From Limnohabitans sp. (GTDB taxonomy: Bacteria > Pseudomonadota > Gammaproteobacteria > Burkholderiales > Burkholderiaceae_C): 64,000 bases of DNA. Below are positions 49,516-61,477 of the stretch, piece by piece. The notes below the pieces were generated by a model. It did not search any database and had not been told where the DNA came from. It saw only the letters and a list, made by a program, of their open reading frames with translations. How positions within the stretch are numbered: the first letter of the stretch is position 1; every line of letters begins with the position of its first letter. The translations under genes were made by a program, and so were the position numbers. The stretch is taken from the NCBI GenBank assembly GCA_024642215.1, contig JAHEBO010000003.1:1-64000 (forward strand), written 5' to 3'.

Positions 49516-50556
49516 ATGAACGTGACCCCAAACGTACCCCTTCAGAGTTACAACAGCTTTGGCATCGTGGCCAAGGCCTGTTCTTTGGTGCGAATTAGCT
49601 CTGTGGAAGAGGCTGTAGCGGCTCAGCAGGCTTTGCAAAATTACCCCGAAGGTCACTGCGTCTTGGGCGGAGGAAGCAACATTGTGTTGACGGGGGACGT
49701 TAAGCCTCTGGTTCTCAAAATGGAAATCACGGGCAAGCGTTTGGTGTCCGAAACAGACAAAGCCTGGATTGTGGAAGCGGGTGCCGGTGAAAATTGGCAT
49801 GAGTTTGTCGCTTGGACCTTGGCGCAAGGGTGGCCAGGGTTGGAGAACATGGCCCTCATCCCCGGCTCGGTTGGCGCCTCGCCCGTGCAAAACATTGGCG
49901 CTTATGGCGTTGAACTGCAAGATCGCTTTGATTCCCTGGATGCCCTCGATTTGATCACTGGCCAAGTGTTCAGTTTGAACGCCGCGCAATGTGCCTTTGG
50001 CTACCGCGACTCTGTTTTTAAGCACACCAGCAGCGGGCCCAATGGCCTGGGCTTGGCGGGGCGTGCGTTGATTTTGCGTGTGCGCTTTTATTTGCCCAAA
50101 GTTTGGAAGCCCGTGTTGGGTTATTTGGACTTGGAACGAAAGATGGCCGAGACCGGCATATCAGCACCCTCGGCTTTACAAATTTTCCAATGGGTGTGCG
50201 ACATTCGTCGCCACAAATTACCCGACCCCAAAGTCTTGGGCAACGCGGGAAGCTTCTTCAAAAACCCCACGGTCACGCCCGAACAATGTGCCGACATCAT
50301 TGCGCGCGACCCTAAAGTGGTTCATTACCCCATGCCCGATGGCACCATCAAGTTGGCCGCGGGCTGGCTCATCGATGCCTGCGGTTGGAAAGGCAAGAGC
50401 GTGGGCAATGCTGCCGTGTACGAAAAGCAAGCCTTGGTATTGGTGAACCGTGGCGGTGCAACGGGTGGTGAAGTGGTGACCTTGGCCAAAGCCATTCAAA
50501 CCAGTGTGTATGAACGATTTGGCATTCGGTTAGAGCCCGAACCCGTGGTCATTTAA
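49516..50556 (+). CDS. murB: UDP-N-acetylenolpyruvoylglucosamine reductase
   Basis: Start at ATG 49516 (MNVTPNVPLQSYNSFGI); VLGGGSNIVLTGD; MALIPGSVGASPVQNIGAYGVEL; GNAGSFFKNP. Confidence 0.96.
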   Translation: MNVTPNVPLQSYNSFGIVAKACSLVRISSVEEAVAAQQALQNYPEGHCVLGGGSNIVLTGDVKPLVLKMEITGKRLVSETDKAWIVEAGAGENWHEFVAWTLAQGWPGLENMALIPGSVGASPVQNIGAYGVELQDRFDSLDALDLITGQVFSLNAAQCAFGYRDSVFKHTSSGPNGLGLAGRALILRVRFYLPKVWKPVLGYLDLERKMAETGISAPSALQIFQWVCDIRRHKLPDPKVLGNAGSFFKNPTVTPEQCADIIARDPKVVHYPMPDGTIKLAAGWLIDACGWKGKSVGNAAVYEKQALVLVNRGGATGGEVVTLAKAIQTSVYERFGIRLEPEPVVI

Positions 50557-50583
50557 AGCAACTTGAAGCAATGCACGTGCAAA

Positions 50584-50611
50584 AAAAGAGCCACTTTAAA
50601 GTGGCTCTTTT
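50584..50611. terminator. Bidirectional rho-independent terminator (murB / argG)
   Basis: AAAAGAGCCACTTTAAAGTGGCTCTTTT, perfect inverted repeat between convergent genes. Confidence 0.88.
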
Positions 50612-50640
50612 GCATGAAGGCTAGACGCCTGAAGCAGGAC

Positions 50641-52363
<1,723 letters not shown>

Positions 52364-52484
52364 GGTGAAATCTAGGGTAGAGCGCCTCTGCCAACTCAGC
52401 GGATGGCCGTGAAGCATGGAACGAAACCCTAGATTTTAGGCGATTGCGGGCCTTGTGGAAGGCTTAGGTCGTGTACGGACAGGC

Positions 52485-52979
52485 TTAATTGACCGGGGTG
52501 ATCTGCAATTTGATGGTGGGGCCAGGGTCGCGTGGCCATTGAACCGTGTATTGCTTGCCTGCAAATTCGTACACCACGTTGTAACCGACCAGGCGGTTCT
52601 CATAGACCTGCTGGGTGGTGCAAGTTTGCTGCGTTTGAGTTTGGGCGGCTTGTGGCCCTTCTACTTTGTCGCCCGCTATGGCGCCACCAATCACCCCAAT
52701 CATGGTGGCGATGGCGCGGCCTTCGCCTTTGCCCATGGCATTGCCAATGGCGCCCCCTGCAATGGCACCCATGGCTGCACCAGCGCCTGAAGTTTGACCA
52801 GGGCTTGTCACTTGCGTTTGGGTGCACACTTGGCGCGGCACGGTCACTTGCTGGTAAACGGGTGTTCGGCTTATGACTTGGCCCACTTCTTGGGCTTGCG
52901 TTGCTGTGCTGAGGGTTGCCAATACGCCGCCTGCCAAACCAAGTATCACCAGAGGTTTAGAAAAAGAAAGTGAAGTCAT
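52485..52979 (-). CDS. Glycine-zipper 2TM domain envelope protein
   Basis: Signal-like N-terminus; GAGAAMGAIAGGAIGNAMGKGEGRAIATMIGVIGGAIAGDKVEG glycine zipper. Confidence 0.85.
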   Translation of the reverse strand: MTSLSFSKPLVILGLAGGVLATLSTATQAQEVGQVISRTPVYQQVTVPRQVCTQTQVTSPGQTSGAGAAMGAIAGGAIGNAMGKGEGRAIATMIGVIGGAIAGDKVEGPQAAQTQTQQTCTTQQVYENRLVGYNVVYEFAGKQYTVQWPRDPGPTIKLQITPVN

Positions 52980-53089
52980 GTTGTGCCATTTTGAAGGTCA
53001 ATGAGGGTTCAATTTTAGAGTGGGCGGAAGGCCTGACCGTGAAGCTTGCGTAAAGTTACACAGAGTGGCCGTTCAGTGCGCTTGTGTCT

Positions 53090-53455
53090 TTAACGCGCCA
53101 GCCACTGTTCTGGTTGAAAGCCGACCGTGATGTCTGTGCCCTTAGCCGATTGCCATTCAATGACAGGGCGCTTGACCAAGCTGGGGTTGGCCAGCACAAA
53201 AGGCGTTGCTGCGGAAGCACTGGTCACGCTGGCTTGTTCTTCAGGGCTGAGCTTGCGCCAGCTGGTGCCTTTGCGGTTGACCACAGTTTCCCAACCAACT
53301 GCCTTCATCCAGCTGCTCAGTGCCTTTTCGGGCAAACCTTGTTTTTTGAAATCATGAAAAACGTAGTCAAAGCCATGCTCGCTGAGCCAGGTTCTGGCTT
53401 TTTTAACAGTGTCGCAGTTGGGAATGCCGTAAACAGTGATGGCGGTGTATTTCAT
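53090..53455 (-). CDS. ArsC/Spx family protein (YffB-like)
   Basis: TVYGIPNCDTVKKARTWLSEHGFDYVFHDFKKQGL; KRPVIEW. Confidence 0.93.
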   Translation of the reverse strand: MKYTAITVYGIPNCDTVKKARTWLSEHGFDYVFHDFKKQGLPEKALSSWMKAVGWETVVNRKGTSWRKLSPEEQASVTSASAATPFVLANPSLVKRPVIEWQSAKGTDITVGFQPEQWLAR

Positions 53456-53499
53456 GGTGTTCGGTAAGTGGTTGCAGTCTCAGCGACAATCTTACCCAT

Positions 53500-54789
53500 A
53501 TGAAAACACTGAGTGAATGGCTCGCCCATTGCGAGCAACTGCACCCCCAAGCCATCGACATGGGGCTCGATCGTGTCCGACAAGTGGCGCAGCGCATGAA
53601 TTTGAGCTTGAATGTCCCTGTGATCACGGTCGCGGGCACCAATGGCAAGGGCTCGACCTGCGCCATGTTGGAGGCCATTTACCTTCAATCGGGTTACAAA
53701 ACAGGGGTTTACACGTCGCCGCACTTGGTAGATTTTGAAGAGCGTTGCCGTTTGGCGGGGGAGTCCCCCAAGGCCGAAGAATTTGCCGCTGCGTTTGAAT
53801 GTGTCGAAAAAGCGCGCCAAGAGACACGCCTGACTTATTTCGAATTCAGTACCCTGGCCATTTTGAAAATGATGGCCGATGCGCCTTTGGATGTGGTGAT
53901 TTTAGAAGTGGGCTTAGGGGGGCGATTGGACGCTGTCAATGTCATTGACCCCGATTGCGCCATCATCACCAGCATCGATTTGGACCATACCGCTTTGCTC
54001 GGGACAGACCGCGACAGCATTGGGCTTGAAAAGGCGGGCATCATGCGCGCTGGCAAGCCCGTGATCATCAGTGACCCCGTGCCGCCCGACAGTGTTGTTC
54101 AGCACGCACAGGCCTTGGGAGTGGATGCATGGTTCATGGGCAAAGATTTCAATTTCTCAGGTGATCAACTTCAGTGGTCTTGGGCTGGCAGAGGTCGACG
54201 CTACAGCGGTTTGGCTTATCCCGCCCTTAGGGGGGCCAATCAATTGTTGAACGCTTCGGGCGTTTTGGCTGCGCTTGAAGTGATGCGGCCCCAACTGCCC
54301 GTCACAGCGCAGGCCATTCGCAATGGCTTGGCCATGGTGGAGTTGGCGGGCCGGTTCCAAATCGTCCCCGGAGAGCCTGTTTTGGTCTTGGACGTGGCTC
54401 ACAACCCTCATTCAGTGGCAGCTTTGGCTGCCAATCTGGACGCCATGGGTTTTTACCCCACCACCCACGCGGTGTTTGGGGCAATGGCAGACAAAGACTT
54501 GAACAGCATGTTGAAAAAGCTCTTGCCATTGGTCGATGCCTGGTATTTCACCGATTTGCCGCTGCCCAGGGCTAGCACTGCGCAGCAATTGTCGGCAGAT
54601 TGGGCTGCCATGAACACCCGCAAAGATGTTCAAGCCAGCATTCACGAAACGCCCCAACAAGCCTTGGACGCTGCCATCGCGGTGGCAAAGCCCACTGATA
54701 GAATCTTGATCTTTGGTTCGTTCTATACGGTGGGCGGCGTATTGCAGCATGGCATTCCCAAGCTCCACGCCAAACACCTGAGTAATTGA
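53500..54789 (+). CDS. folC: Dihydrofolate synthase / folylpolyglutamate synthase
   Basis: VAGTNGKGSTCAMLEAIYLQSGYKTGVYTSPHLVDFEER; ILEVGLGGRLDAVNVID; LDVAHNPHS. Confidence 0.96.
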   Translation: MKTLSEWLAHCEQLHPQAIDMGLDRVRQVAQRMNLSLNVPVITVAGTNGKGSTCAMLEAIYLQSGYKTGVYTSPHLVDFEERCRLAGESPKAEEFAAAFECVEKARQETRLTYFEFSTLAILKMMADAPLDVVILEVGLGGRLDAVNVIDPDCAIITSIDLDHTALLGTDRDSIGLEKAGIMRAGKPVIISDPVPPDSVVQHAQALGVDAWFMGKDFNFSGDQLQWSWAGRGRRYSGLAYPALRGANQLLNASGVLAALEVMRPQLPVTAQAIRNGLAMVELAGRFQIVPGEPVLVLDVAHNPHSVAALAANLDAMGFYPTTHAVFGAMADKDLNSMLKKLLPLVDAWYFTDLPLPRASTAQQLSADWAAMNTRKDVQASIHETPQQALDAAIAVAKPTDRILIFGSFYTVGGVLQHGIPKLHAKHLSN

Positions 54790-54800
54790 GACTCCACCGC

Positions 54801-55709
54801 ATGGCTTTTTTCAAGCTTCGATTCCCTGGTCGTCAATCGGCCAGTTCTAGCGCAGACGCGCTGTCCAACTCGCCCGCTGAAAGCGTGGAGGTGATTCGCA
54901 AGCGGGCCCGCCACCGTTTGATGGGCTCCGTTATTTTGGTGTTGAGTGCCGTGGTGGGCCTCCCTTTGTTGTTTGACAGTCAGCCTCGGCCGGTTGCCAT
55001 CGACACCCCCATCGTCATACCGGATCGCAACCAAGCGGCGCCGTTAGCCACGCCTGCAGCCAGCGTCAAATCGAATACAGCCAAAGAGCGTTCTGCCGTG
55101 GTGTCCGCCGCGCCTGTGTTGCAAGCTGCACCTGCCGCCAAAAGCGCCGTTGCCAACGTGGCGGCATTGGATCCGCATGAGGAAGTGGTGACCAAAGACA
55201 GCAAGCCGGAAGTCAAAGCCGATGTGAAGACCGAACCCAAGTCCGATGTGAAGTCGGAACCGAAGGCTGAAGTCAAAACTGAGCCAAAGCTAGAAATCAA
55301 ACCAGAGGTCAAGGCTGAGGCCAAGGTGGAGAAAAAACCAGAGCCAAAATCAGACAAAAAATCAGACACAAAACCAGATCACAAGACCGATAAAAAAGTC
55401 GAGGCCAAGTCAGAAGTCAAAGATGGTGCCAAGGCCAAAGCACTCTTGGATGGCAAAGATGTTGCCAAGTCTTCAGAGGCTGTGCGCTCGGTGGTTCAAG
55501 TGGGTGCATTTGCAGAGACAGCCAAGGCCAAAGAGGCTCGCACCAAACTTGAGAATGCAGGTTTGAAGACCTACACGCAAGAAGTCGATACCAAAGAAGG
55601 TAAACGAATTCGCGTGCGTGTGGGGCCTTTTGCGAGCAAAGAAGAGGCCGACAAAGCGGCAGAAAAAATTCGCAAGTTGAATTTACCCACCACTGTCTTG
55701 AAGCTCTAA
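54801..55709 (+). CDS. SPOR domain protein with long K/E/P-rich linker
   Basis: N-terminal TM segment (GSVILVLSAVVGLPLLF), charged repeat region, C-terminal SPOR domain VVQVGAFAETAKAKEARTKLENAGLKTYTQEV. Confidence 0.92.
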   Translation: MAFFKLRFPGRQSASSSADALSNSPAESVEVIRKRARHRLMGSVILVLSAVVGLPLLFDSQPRPVAIDTPIVIPDRNQAAPLATPAASVKSNTAKERSAVVSAAPVLQAAPAAKSAVANVAALDPHEEVVTKDSKPEVKADVKTEPKSDVKSEPKAEVKTEPKLEIKPEVKAEAKVEKKPEPKSDKKSDTKPDHKTDKKVEAKSEVKDGAKAKALLDGKDVAKSSEAVRSVVQVGAFAETAKAKEARTKLENAGLKTYTQEVDTKEGKRIRVRVGPFASKEEADKAAEKIRKLNLPTTVLKL

Positions 55710-55722
55710 GCAAGGGCCAGAC

Positions 55723-56211
55723 ATGTCCTCTACCGATTGGATCCTCCTGGCCTTGCTTGCAGCGTCCATGCTGGTAGGTGCATGGCGAGGGTTGGTCTAC
55801 GAGGTCTTGTCGGTGATGGGATGGATTGCTGCATTCTTGCTGGCGCAGTGGCTGGCGCCCGAAGTGGCTGAAAAATTACCGATGCAAAGTTCTGGTGAAA
55901 CGCTGCGTTATGCGGCGGCTTTTGTCTTGGTGTTCATTGCCAGTGTGTTTGCTGCTGGCCTTATTTCTGCTTTGATGAAGCGTTTGATTTCTGCAGTGGG
56001 TCTGCGGCCAGTTGATCGAATCTTGGGCGCTGTGTTTGGTTTGTTTCGTGGATTGATATTGCTCTTGGCCTTGAGTGTGGTGGTCCACATGACGGCGCTT
56101 CAAGAAAGTGATTGGTGGCTTGAGTCCAAAGGTGGACCCATGCTGATCACTTTACTCAAGGGCTTGCGACCCATGTTGCCTGAAAAATTTGGGGCGTATT
56201 TGCCCGACTGA
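55723..56211 (+). CDS. cvpA: CvpA family membrane protein
   Basis: 162 aa; DWILLALLAASMLVGAWRGLVYEVLSVMGWIAAFLLAQ; directly upstream of purF. Confidence 0.92.
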   Translation: MSSTDWILLALLAASMLVGAWRGLVYEVLSVMGWIAAFLLAQWLAPEVAEKLPMQSSGETLRYAAAFVLVFIASVFAAGLISALMKRLISAVGLRPVDRILGAVFGLFRGLILLLALSVVVHMTALQESDWWLESKGGPMLITLLKGLRPMLPEKFGAYLPD

Positions 56212-56223
56212 ATGGATTGACTT

Positions 56224-57744
56224 ATGTGTGGAATTGTTGGCGTTGCAAGCAACGCACCTGTGAACCAATTGCTCTACGACGCTTTGTTGTTGTTGCAGCA
56301 TCGCGGACAAGATGCTGCAGGTATCGTCACGCAAATGGACCGTAAATTTCACATGCACAAAGCCAAAGGCATGGTGCGTGATGTATTTAGAACACGCAAC
56401 ATGCGTTCATTGCCCGGCAACTGTGGTTTGGGTCAAGTGCGCTACCCTACGGCTGGCAATGCGTTCAGCGAAGAGGAGGCTCAGCCTTTCTATGTCAATG
56501 CACCCTTTGGTTTGGTCTTGGTGCACAACGGCAATTTAACCAACGCCAAAGCCTTGAAGGCAGAGTTGTTTTCTACCGATCACCGTCACATCAACACAGA
56601 AAGTGATTCAGAAGTTTTGCTCAATGTGTTGGCGCACGAGTTGGAAAAAACCACACGCGGTTTGCCATTAACACCAGCCGATGTGTTCAAAGCCGTTGAA
56701 GGCGTGCATCGCCGCGTGAAGGGATCGTACGCTGTGATTGCCCTGATTGCAGGTCATGGTCTTCTGGCGTTTCGTGACCCCTTTGGCATTCGCCCGCTGT
56801 GCATTGGCAAAGGCAAAGACGGCACTTACATGCTGGCCAGTGAGTCTGTGGCACTCGAAGGTACTTTGCATCAATTTGAGCGCAACATTGCACCGGGTGA
56901 GGCGATCTTCATTGACATGCAAACGCAATTGCACAGTCAGCAATGTTCAGATGCACCCAACTTGAATCCATGTATCTTTGAATACGTGTACTTGGCGCGC
57001 CCCGACTCCACCCTGGATGGCATTTCCGTGTATCAGGCGCGGTTGAACTTGGGAGAAACTTTGGCCAAGCGCGTGATTTCTACGGTGCCGCCCAGCGACA
57101 TCGATGTGGTCATTCCAATTCCAGAATCTAGTCGCCCCAGTGCAGCCCAATTGGCGCAGTTGTTGGGCTTGCCCTATCGCGAAGGCTTTGTCAAAAATCG
57201 TTACGTGGGCCGTACCTTTATCATGCCGGGTCAGGCCGTTCGTAAAAAATCGGTGCGCCAAAAATTGAACGTGATTGCCAGTGAATTCAAAGGCCGCAAC
57301 GTACTGTTGGTGGACGATTCCATTGTGCGCGGCACCACCAGTCGTGAAATTGTGCAGATGGCCAGAGAGGCGGGTGCGCGCAAAGTTTACATGGCCAGTG
57401 CGGCACCCCCTGTACGTTACCCCAACGTTTACGGCATTGACATGCCGACCTCCGACGAGTTGGTGGCTCACAATCGCACGGTCGATGAAATTCGTCAAAT
57501 CATTGATTGCGATGCCTTGATTTACCAAGACGTCGATGCCATGAAATTGGCCGTTGCCAATGCCGTGCTGCCGGGTTACCCCAAAGTGCAAGGCTTTGAT
57601 GCTTCTTGCTTCGATGGCATTTATGTCACCGGTGATGTGTCGGCTGCGGACATTGAACGACTCAATGAAAACCGACCTTCACAACAAGATGAGTCTGAGG
57701 CCGATGCCGATCGATCGCGATTGGCCTTGCCCAATGCCAGTTAA
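56224..57744 (+). CDS. purF: Amidophosphoribosyltransferase
   Basis: MCGIVGVASNAPVNQLLYDALLLLQHRGQDAAGIVT; VLLVDDSIVRGTTSREIVQMAREAGA. Confidence 0.98.
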   Translation: MCGIVGVASNAPVNQLLYDALLLLQHRGQDAAGIVTQMDRKFHMHKAKGMVRDVFRTRNMRSLPGNCGLGQVRYPTAGNAFSEEEAQPFYVNAPFGLVLVHNGNLTNAKALKAELFSTDHRHINTESDSEVLLNVLAHELEKTTRGLPLTPADVFKAVEGVHRRVKGSYAVIALIAGHGLLAFRDPFGIRPLCIGKGKDGTYMLASESVALEGTLHQFERNIAPGEAIFIDMQTQLHSQQCSDAPNLNPCIFEYVYLARPDSTLDGISVYQARLNLGETLAKRVISTVPPSDIDVVIPIPESSRPSAAQLAQLLGLPYREGFVKNRYVGRTFIMPGQAVRKKSVRQKLNVIASEFKGRNVLLVDDSIVRGTTSREIVQMAREAGARKVYMASAAPPVRYPNVYGIDMPTSDELVAHNRTVDEIRQIIDCDALIYQDVDAMKLAVANAVLPGYPKVQGFDASCFDGIYVTGDVSAADIERLNENRPSQQDESEADADRSRLALPNAS

Positions 57745-57810
57745 GTTCGCCAGCCAGGTTCGTTGAAAACGAGTCCCTAGATTTTTACCTGTTCAACAGT
57801 GAAGCCAGAC

Positions 57811-59022
57811 ATGAGTCAACATCCTTTGCCTGAAAATTTACACGTCGACACCTTGGCCGTTCGCGCTGCAGTTGATCGCAGCCAGTATGGCGAAAACTCC
57901 GAGGCGATGTACTTAACCAGCGGCTATGTGCAGCCTGATGCAGAAACAGCGGCGCGTCGATTTGCAGGCGAGGAGGAGGGCTATACCTATTCTCGTTTGG
58001 GCAACCCCACCGTCACCAGTTTTGAAATGCGCTTGGCCGCCATGGAAGGCGCTGAAGCTTGTGTGGCCACATCCACTGGCATGTCTGCCATTTTGTTGAT
58101 GTGCCTGGGTTTGCTCAAAAGTGGCGACCATGTGATCTGCTCACACTCTTTGTTTGGTTCTACCATCAAGCTGATCGGCAGTGAGTTTGCCAAGTTTGGC
58201 GTTCAAACCAGTTATGTGTCGCAAACCAATGTGGCGGAGTGGAAAGCTGCCATGCAGCCCAACACTCGGTTGTTGTTTGCCGAAACCCCTACCAATCCCC
58301 TGACCGATGTCTGCGACATTCAAGCCTTGGCGACCATTGCACACGCTGGCAATGCGCTGTTGGTGGTCGACAACTGTTTTGCAACACCGATCTTGCAACG
58401 CCCGCTAGAGATGGGTGCTGATTTGGTGGTGCATTCGGGCACCAAATATTTGGATGGCCAAGGCCGTGTCATGGCAGGTGCCTTGTGCGGCTCGAAAGCT
58501 TTGATCGAGGATGTCTTTGGGTCTGTGATGCGAAGCGCCGGTATGACTTTGTCTCCCTTCAATGCGTGGGTGGTTCTGAAAGGTTTGGAGACACTGAGCA
58601 TTCGCATGCATGCGCAATCCCAGCAAGCCTTGGCTTTGGCGCATTGGTTGGAAGCGCAGCCCCAGGTGTCGCGGGTTTTTTACCCTGGACTGAAGAGCCA
58701 TCCTCAGCACGAGCTGGCCATGAAACAGCAGTCAGGTCTAGGCGGGGCAGTGTTGTCCTTTGAAGTCAAAGCCAATTCGCCAGAGCAAGGCCGTGAAAAT
58801 GCCTTCAAAGTGATGAACGCAATGCGCACAGTTTCTCTCAGTACCAATTTGGGCGATGTCAAAACCTTGGTGGCGCATCCTGCCAGTACCTCACATGGCC
58901 GCTTGTCTGAAGCCCAACGTCAAGTTGCTGGCATTCAACAAGCTTTGATCCGTGTGGCGGTGGGCCTGGAGCATCTGGATGACTTGAAGGCCGATTTCAT
59001 GCGTGGCTTTCAAGCACTTTAA
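57811..59022 (+). CDS. metZ: O-succinylhomoserine sulfhydrylase (Cys/Met metabolism PLP enzyme)
   Basis: [59 protein letters not shown] at 57799 is an alternative start. Confidence 0.92.
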   Translation: MSQHPLPENLHVDTLAVRAAVDRSQYGENSEAMYLTSGYVQPDAETAARRFAGEEEGYTYSRLGNPTVTSFEMRLAAMEGAEACVATSTGMSAILLMCLGLLKSGDHVICSHSLFGSTIKLIGSEFAKFGVQTSYVSQTNVAEWKAAMQPNTRLLFAETPTNPLTDVCDIQALATIAHAGNALLVVDNCFATPILQRPLEMGADLVVHSGTKYLDGQGRVMAGALCGSKALIEDVFGSVMRSAGMTLSPFNAWVVLKGLETLSIRMHAQSQQALALAHWLEAQPQVSRVFYPGLKSHPQHELAMKQQSGLGGAVLSFEVKANSPEQGRENAFKVMNAMRTVSLSTNLGDVKTLVAHPASTSHGRLSEAQRQVAGIQQALIRVAVGLEHLDDLKADFMRGFQAL

Positions 59023-59039
59023 TTTCGAAAACAACAACA

Positions 59040-60437
59040 ATGTCATCAACCCATAAACCAGTTCGCACTCGTTTTGCGCCGTCCCCTACGGGCTTCATTC
59101 ACCTGGGCAACATTCGCTCGGCCTTGTACCCTTGGGCTTTTGCCAAATCGCAAGGCGGCACGTTCATCTTGCGCATTGAAGACACCGATTTGGAGCGTTC
59201 CAATCAGGCTTCAGTGGATGTGATCTTGGAAGGCATGGCTTGGTTGGGCATGAATCCCGACGAAGGTCCGTTCTATCAAATGCAGCGCATGGACCGGTAC
59301 AAACAAGTATTGGCAGAGTTGCAAGCCGCAGGGCAGGTCTATCCTTGCTACATGAGCATTGAAGAATTGGATGCGCTGCGCGAAAAACAAATGGCCGCCA
59401 AGGAAAAGCCACGTTACAACGGCACATGGCGTCCAGAGCCAGGCAAGACCTTGCCGCCTGTGCCTGAAGGCGTGAAGCCTGTCTTGCGCTTCAAGAACCC
59501 ACTCGACGGTGTGGTGGCTTGGGATGACAAGGTGAAAGGCCGCATTGAAATCAGCAATCAAGAGTTGGATGACTTGGTCATTGCACGTCCTGACGGCACA
59601 CCCACTTACAACTTCTGTGTGGTGGTGGACGACATCGACATGCAAATCACGCACGTGATTCGCGGCGATGACCACGTTAACAACACGCCGCGCCAAATCA
59701 ACATCTTCAAAGCGCTGGGCAAAGATGTGCCCGTGTATGCGCACTTGCCCACGGTGCTCAATGAGCTGGGCGAGAAGATGAGCAAGCGCAATGGTGCCAA
59801 GCCCGTGACGCAATACCGCGACGAAGGTTATTTGCCCGATGCCATGGTGAATTATTTGGCACGCCTGGGTTGGAGTCACGGTGATGATGAAATTTTCAGT
59901 CGTCAGCAATTCTTGGATTGGTTTGACCTCGATCATTTGGGCCGCAGCGCTGCGCAGTTTGACGATGCCAAATTGCGTTGGGTCAATGCGCAACATTTAA
60001 AAGCCTCTGACGACACCCAATTGGCAGACTGGGTCAGTGCCATCTTGATGCAGCGCGGCATTGCCGCAGACGATCGTTTGGCGGCCATCTGCGGTTTGTT
60101 CAAAGACCGCTGCGACACCTTGTGCGTGTTGGCCGATTGGGTAGCCGTGTTTTATGGCGATGTGACGCCCAAGGCCGATGAGAAGGCGCAGCATGTGACC
60201 GAAGCGGTTAAACCGGCATTGGCTTCGTTGGTTGATAAATTGTCTGCCGCTGCTTGGGACAAGGCCAGTATTGCGGCAGTCATCAAAGAAGTGCTGACCG
60301 AACACAGTCTCAAAATGCCCCAACTGGCCATGCCTGTGCGTGTTTTGGTGATGGGAACGGCGCAGACACCATCGCTCGATGCGGTCTTGTCTTTGTGCGA
60401 AAAGCAAAAAGTTTTGGAGCGATTGAAAAACGCGTAA
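59040..60437 (+). CDS. gltX: Glutamyl-tRNA synthetase
   Basis: [42 protein letters not shown] (HIGH-type); EKMSKRNGA (KMSKS-type). Confidence 0.98.
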   Translation: MSSTHKPVRTRFAPSPTGFIHLGNIRSALYPWAFAKSQGGTFILRIEDTDLERSNQASVDVILEGMAWLGMNPDEGPFYQMQRMDRYKQVLAELQAAGQVYPCYMSIEELDALREKQMAAKEKPRYNGTWRPEPGKTLPPVPEGVKPVLRFKNPLDGVVAWDDKVKGRIEISNQELDDLVIARPDGTPTYNFCVVVDDIDMQITHVIRGDDHVNNTPRQINIFKALGKDVPVYAHLPTVLNELGEKMSKRNGAKPVTQYRDEGYLPDAMVNYLARLGWSHGDDEIFSRQQFLDWFDLDHLGRSAAQFDDAKLRWVNAQHLKASDDTQLADWVSAILMQRGIAADDRLAAICGLFKDRCDTLCVLADWVAVFYGDVTPKADEKAQHVTEAVKPALASLVDKLSAAAWDKASIAAVIKEVLTEHSLKMPQLAMPVRVLVMGTAQTPSLDAVLSLCEKQKVLERLKNA

Positions 60438-60452
60438 AAATCTGTCTATAAT
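60423..60452 (+). promoter_or_regulatory. Sigma70-type promoter for tRNA cluster
   Basis: TTGAAA (60423-60428), N18, TATAAT (60447-60452), 44 nt upstream of tRNA-Ala and partly inside the gltX 3' end. Confidence 0.6.
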
Positions 60453-60495
60453 CCATTTCTCGACACCAACGAGGGATGTTTAAAAGCATCACAAA

Positions 60496-60571
<76 letters not shown>

Positions 60572-60611
60572 AAGTGTCGAGAATGAGTTGTTAAAACTCA
60601 GTCCAGGTTAT

Positions 60612-60687
60612 GACCCTATCGTCTAGAGGCCTAGGACATCACCCTTTCACGGTGAGTACCGGGGTTCGAATCCCCGTAGGGTCGCCA
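60612..60687 (+). tRNA. tRNA-Glu (anticodon TTC)
   Basis: GACCCTA...TAGGGTC acceptor, anticodon loop CTTTCAC, T-loop GGTTCGAATCC, encoded CCA. Confidence 0.97.
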
Positions 60688-60755
60688 AGTTTTGTTGCAC
60701 TTGGCTCTGTTGCTAGCGAAAGCTAAGACAGTAGAGCAAAAGCTTCAAGCTACCA

Positions 60756-60832
60756 GGAGTGGTAGTTCAGTTGGTTAGAATACCGGCCTGTCACGCCGGG
60801 GGTCGCGGGTTCGAGTCCCGTCCACTCCGCCA
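60756..60832 (+). tRNA. tRNA-Asp (anticodon GTC)
   Basis: GGAGTGG...CCACTCC acceptor, anticodon loop CTGTCAC, T-loop GGTTCGAGTCC, encoded CCA. Confidence 0.97.
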
Positions 60833-60838
60833 AAAAGC

Positions 60839-60864
60839 AAAAACGCGCCTTCGGGCGCGTTTTT
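60839..60864. terminator. Rho-independent terminator after tRNA cluster
   Basis: AAAAACGCGCC-TTCG-GGCGCGTTTTT (UUCG tetraloop). Confidence 0.88.
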
Positions 60865-60880
60865 CATTGGCGCCGTGCTT

Positions 60881-61477
60881 TCATGTCCAAGTCTGCGGCG
60901 ACATCTTCCCTAATAAGTAGCCTCTTAACCAGCCCAAATCTAAAGGCTTGGCCATGAAATTGGCATCCTTGGGGGGGCCGCCTCGTTCTTGTAGTTCTTC
61001 CTGATTAAGGGCTGAATAGGTGATGATTTGCATCTGAGCAAAGTTTTCGTTTTGCTTGACGCGCCGGACCATCTCCCAGCCATCGACCTGAGGCATGAGC
61101 AAGTCAAGAAACATGATGTGCGGTTTGAACACGGGTAAGTGGAGCAATGCCTCGATGGCGGAGGCCATGGCGCAGCAATCGACATGAGCGTGGACGGCCA
61201 AGCAGGTGTCCTGCAGCATGTGCCTCGTGACGGCATCGTCGTCGACCACCATGACCCTCAGTCTGTCATTGATGAGCCGTTCGAGTGCAGGCAACTTTTG
61301 TTGCTGTAACTGGTAGTTGTGAAGGGACTCAAGGGAAATTCGGCGATGGCCGCCTTCGGTGATCCAGGCGTGCAGGATGTTTTTGTCGACCAAGCTTTGA
61401 ACCGTGCCGACCGAGAGCTGTAGAAGTTCAGCGGCTTTGCTGGTGCCGCAGCAAGCGGGGGTGGTAAGAGAGGCCAT
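60881..61477 (-). CDS. Response regulator: N-terminal excisionase/MerR-like HTH, C-terminal receiver (REC) domain
   Basis: GTSKAAELLQLSVGTVQSLVDKNILHAWITEGGHRRISLESL (HTH excisionase-type) then LRVMVVDDDAVTRHML...HIMFLDLLMPQVDGWEMVRRVK...FMAKPLDLGWL (REC). Confidence 0.9.
   Translation of the reverse strand: MASLTTPACCGTSKAAELLQLSVGTVQSLVDKNILHAWITEGGHRRISLESLHNYQLQQQKLPALERLINDRLRVMVVDDDAVTRHMLQDTCLAVHAHVDCCAMASAIEALLHLPVFKPHIMFLDLLMPQVDGWEMVRRVKQNENFAQMQIITYSALNQEELQERGGPPKDANFMAKPLDLGWLRGYLLGKMSPQTWT

Noticed and set aside
56947-57591. 214-aa - strand ORF opposite purF
   Set aside because: Shadow ORF within purF; no start context or motif support.
59211-59996. 261-aa - strand ORF opposite gltX
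   Set aside because: Shadow ORF within gltX; no domain signatures.
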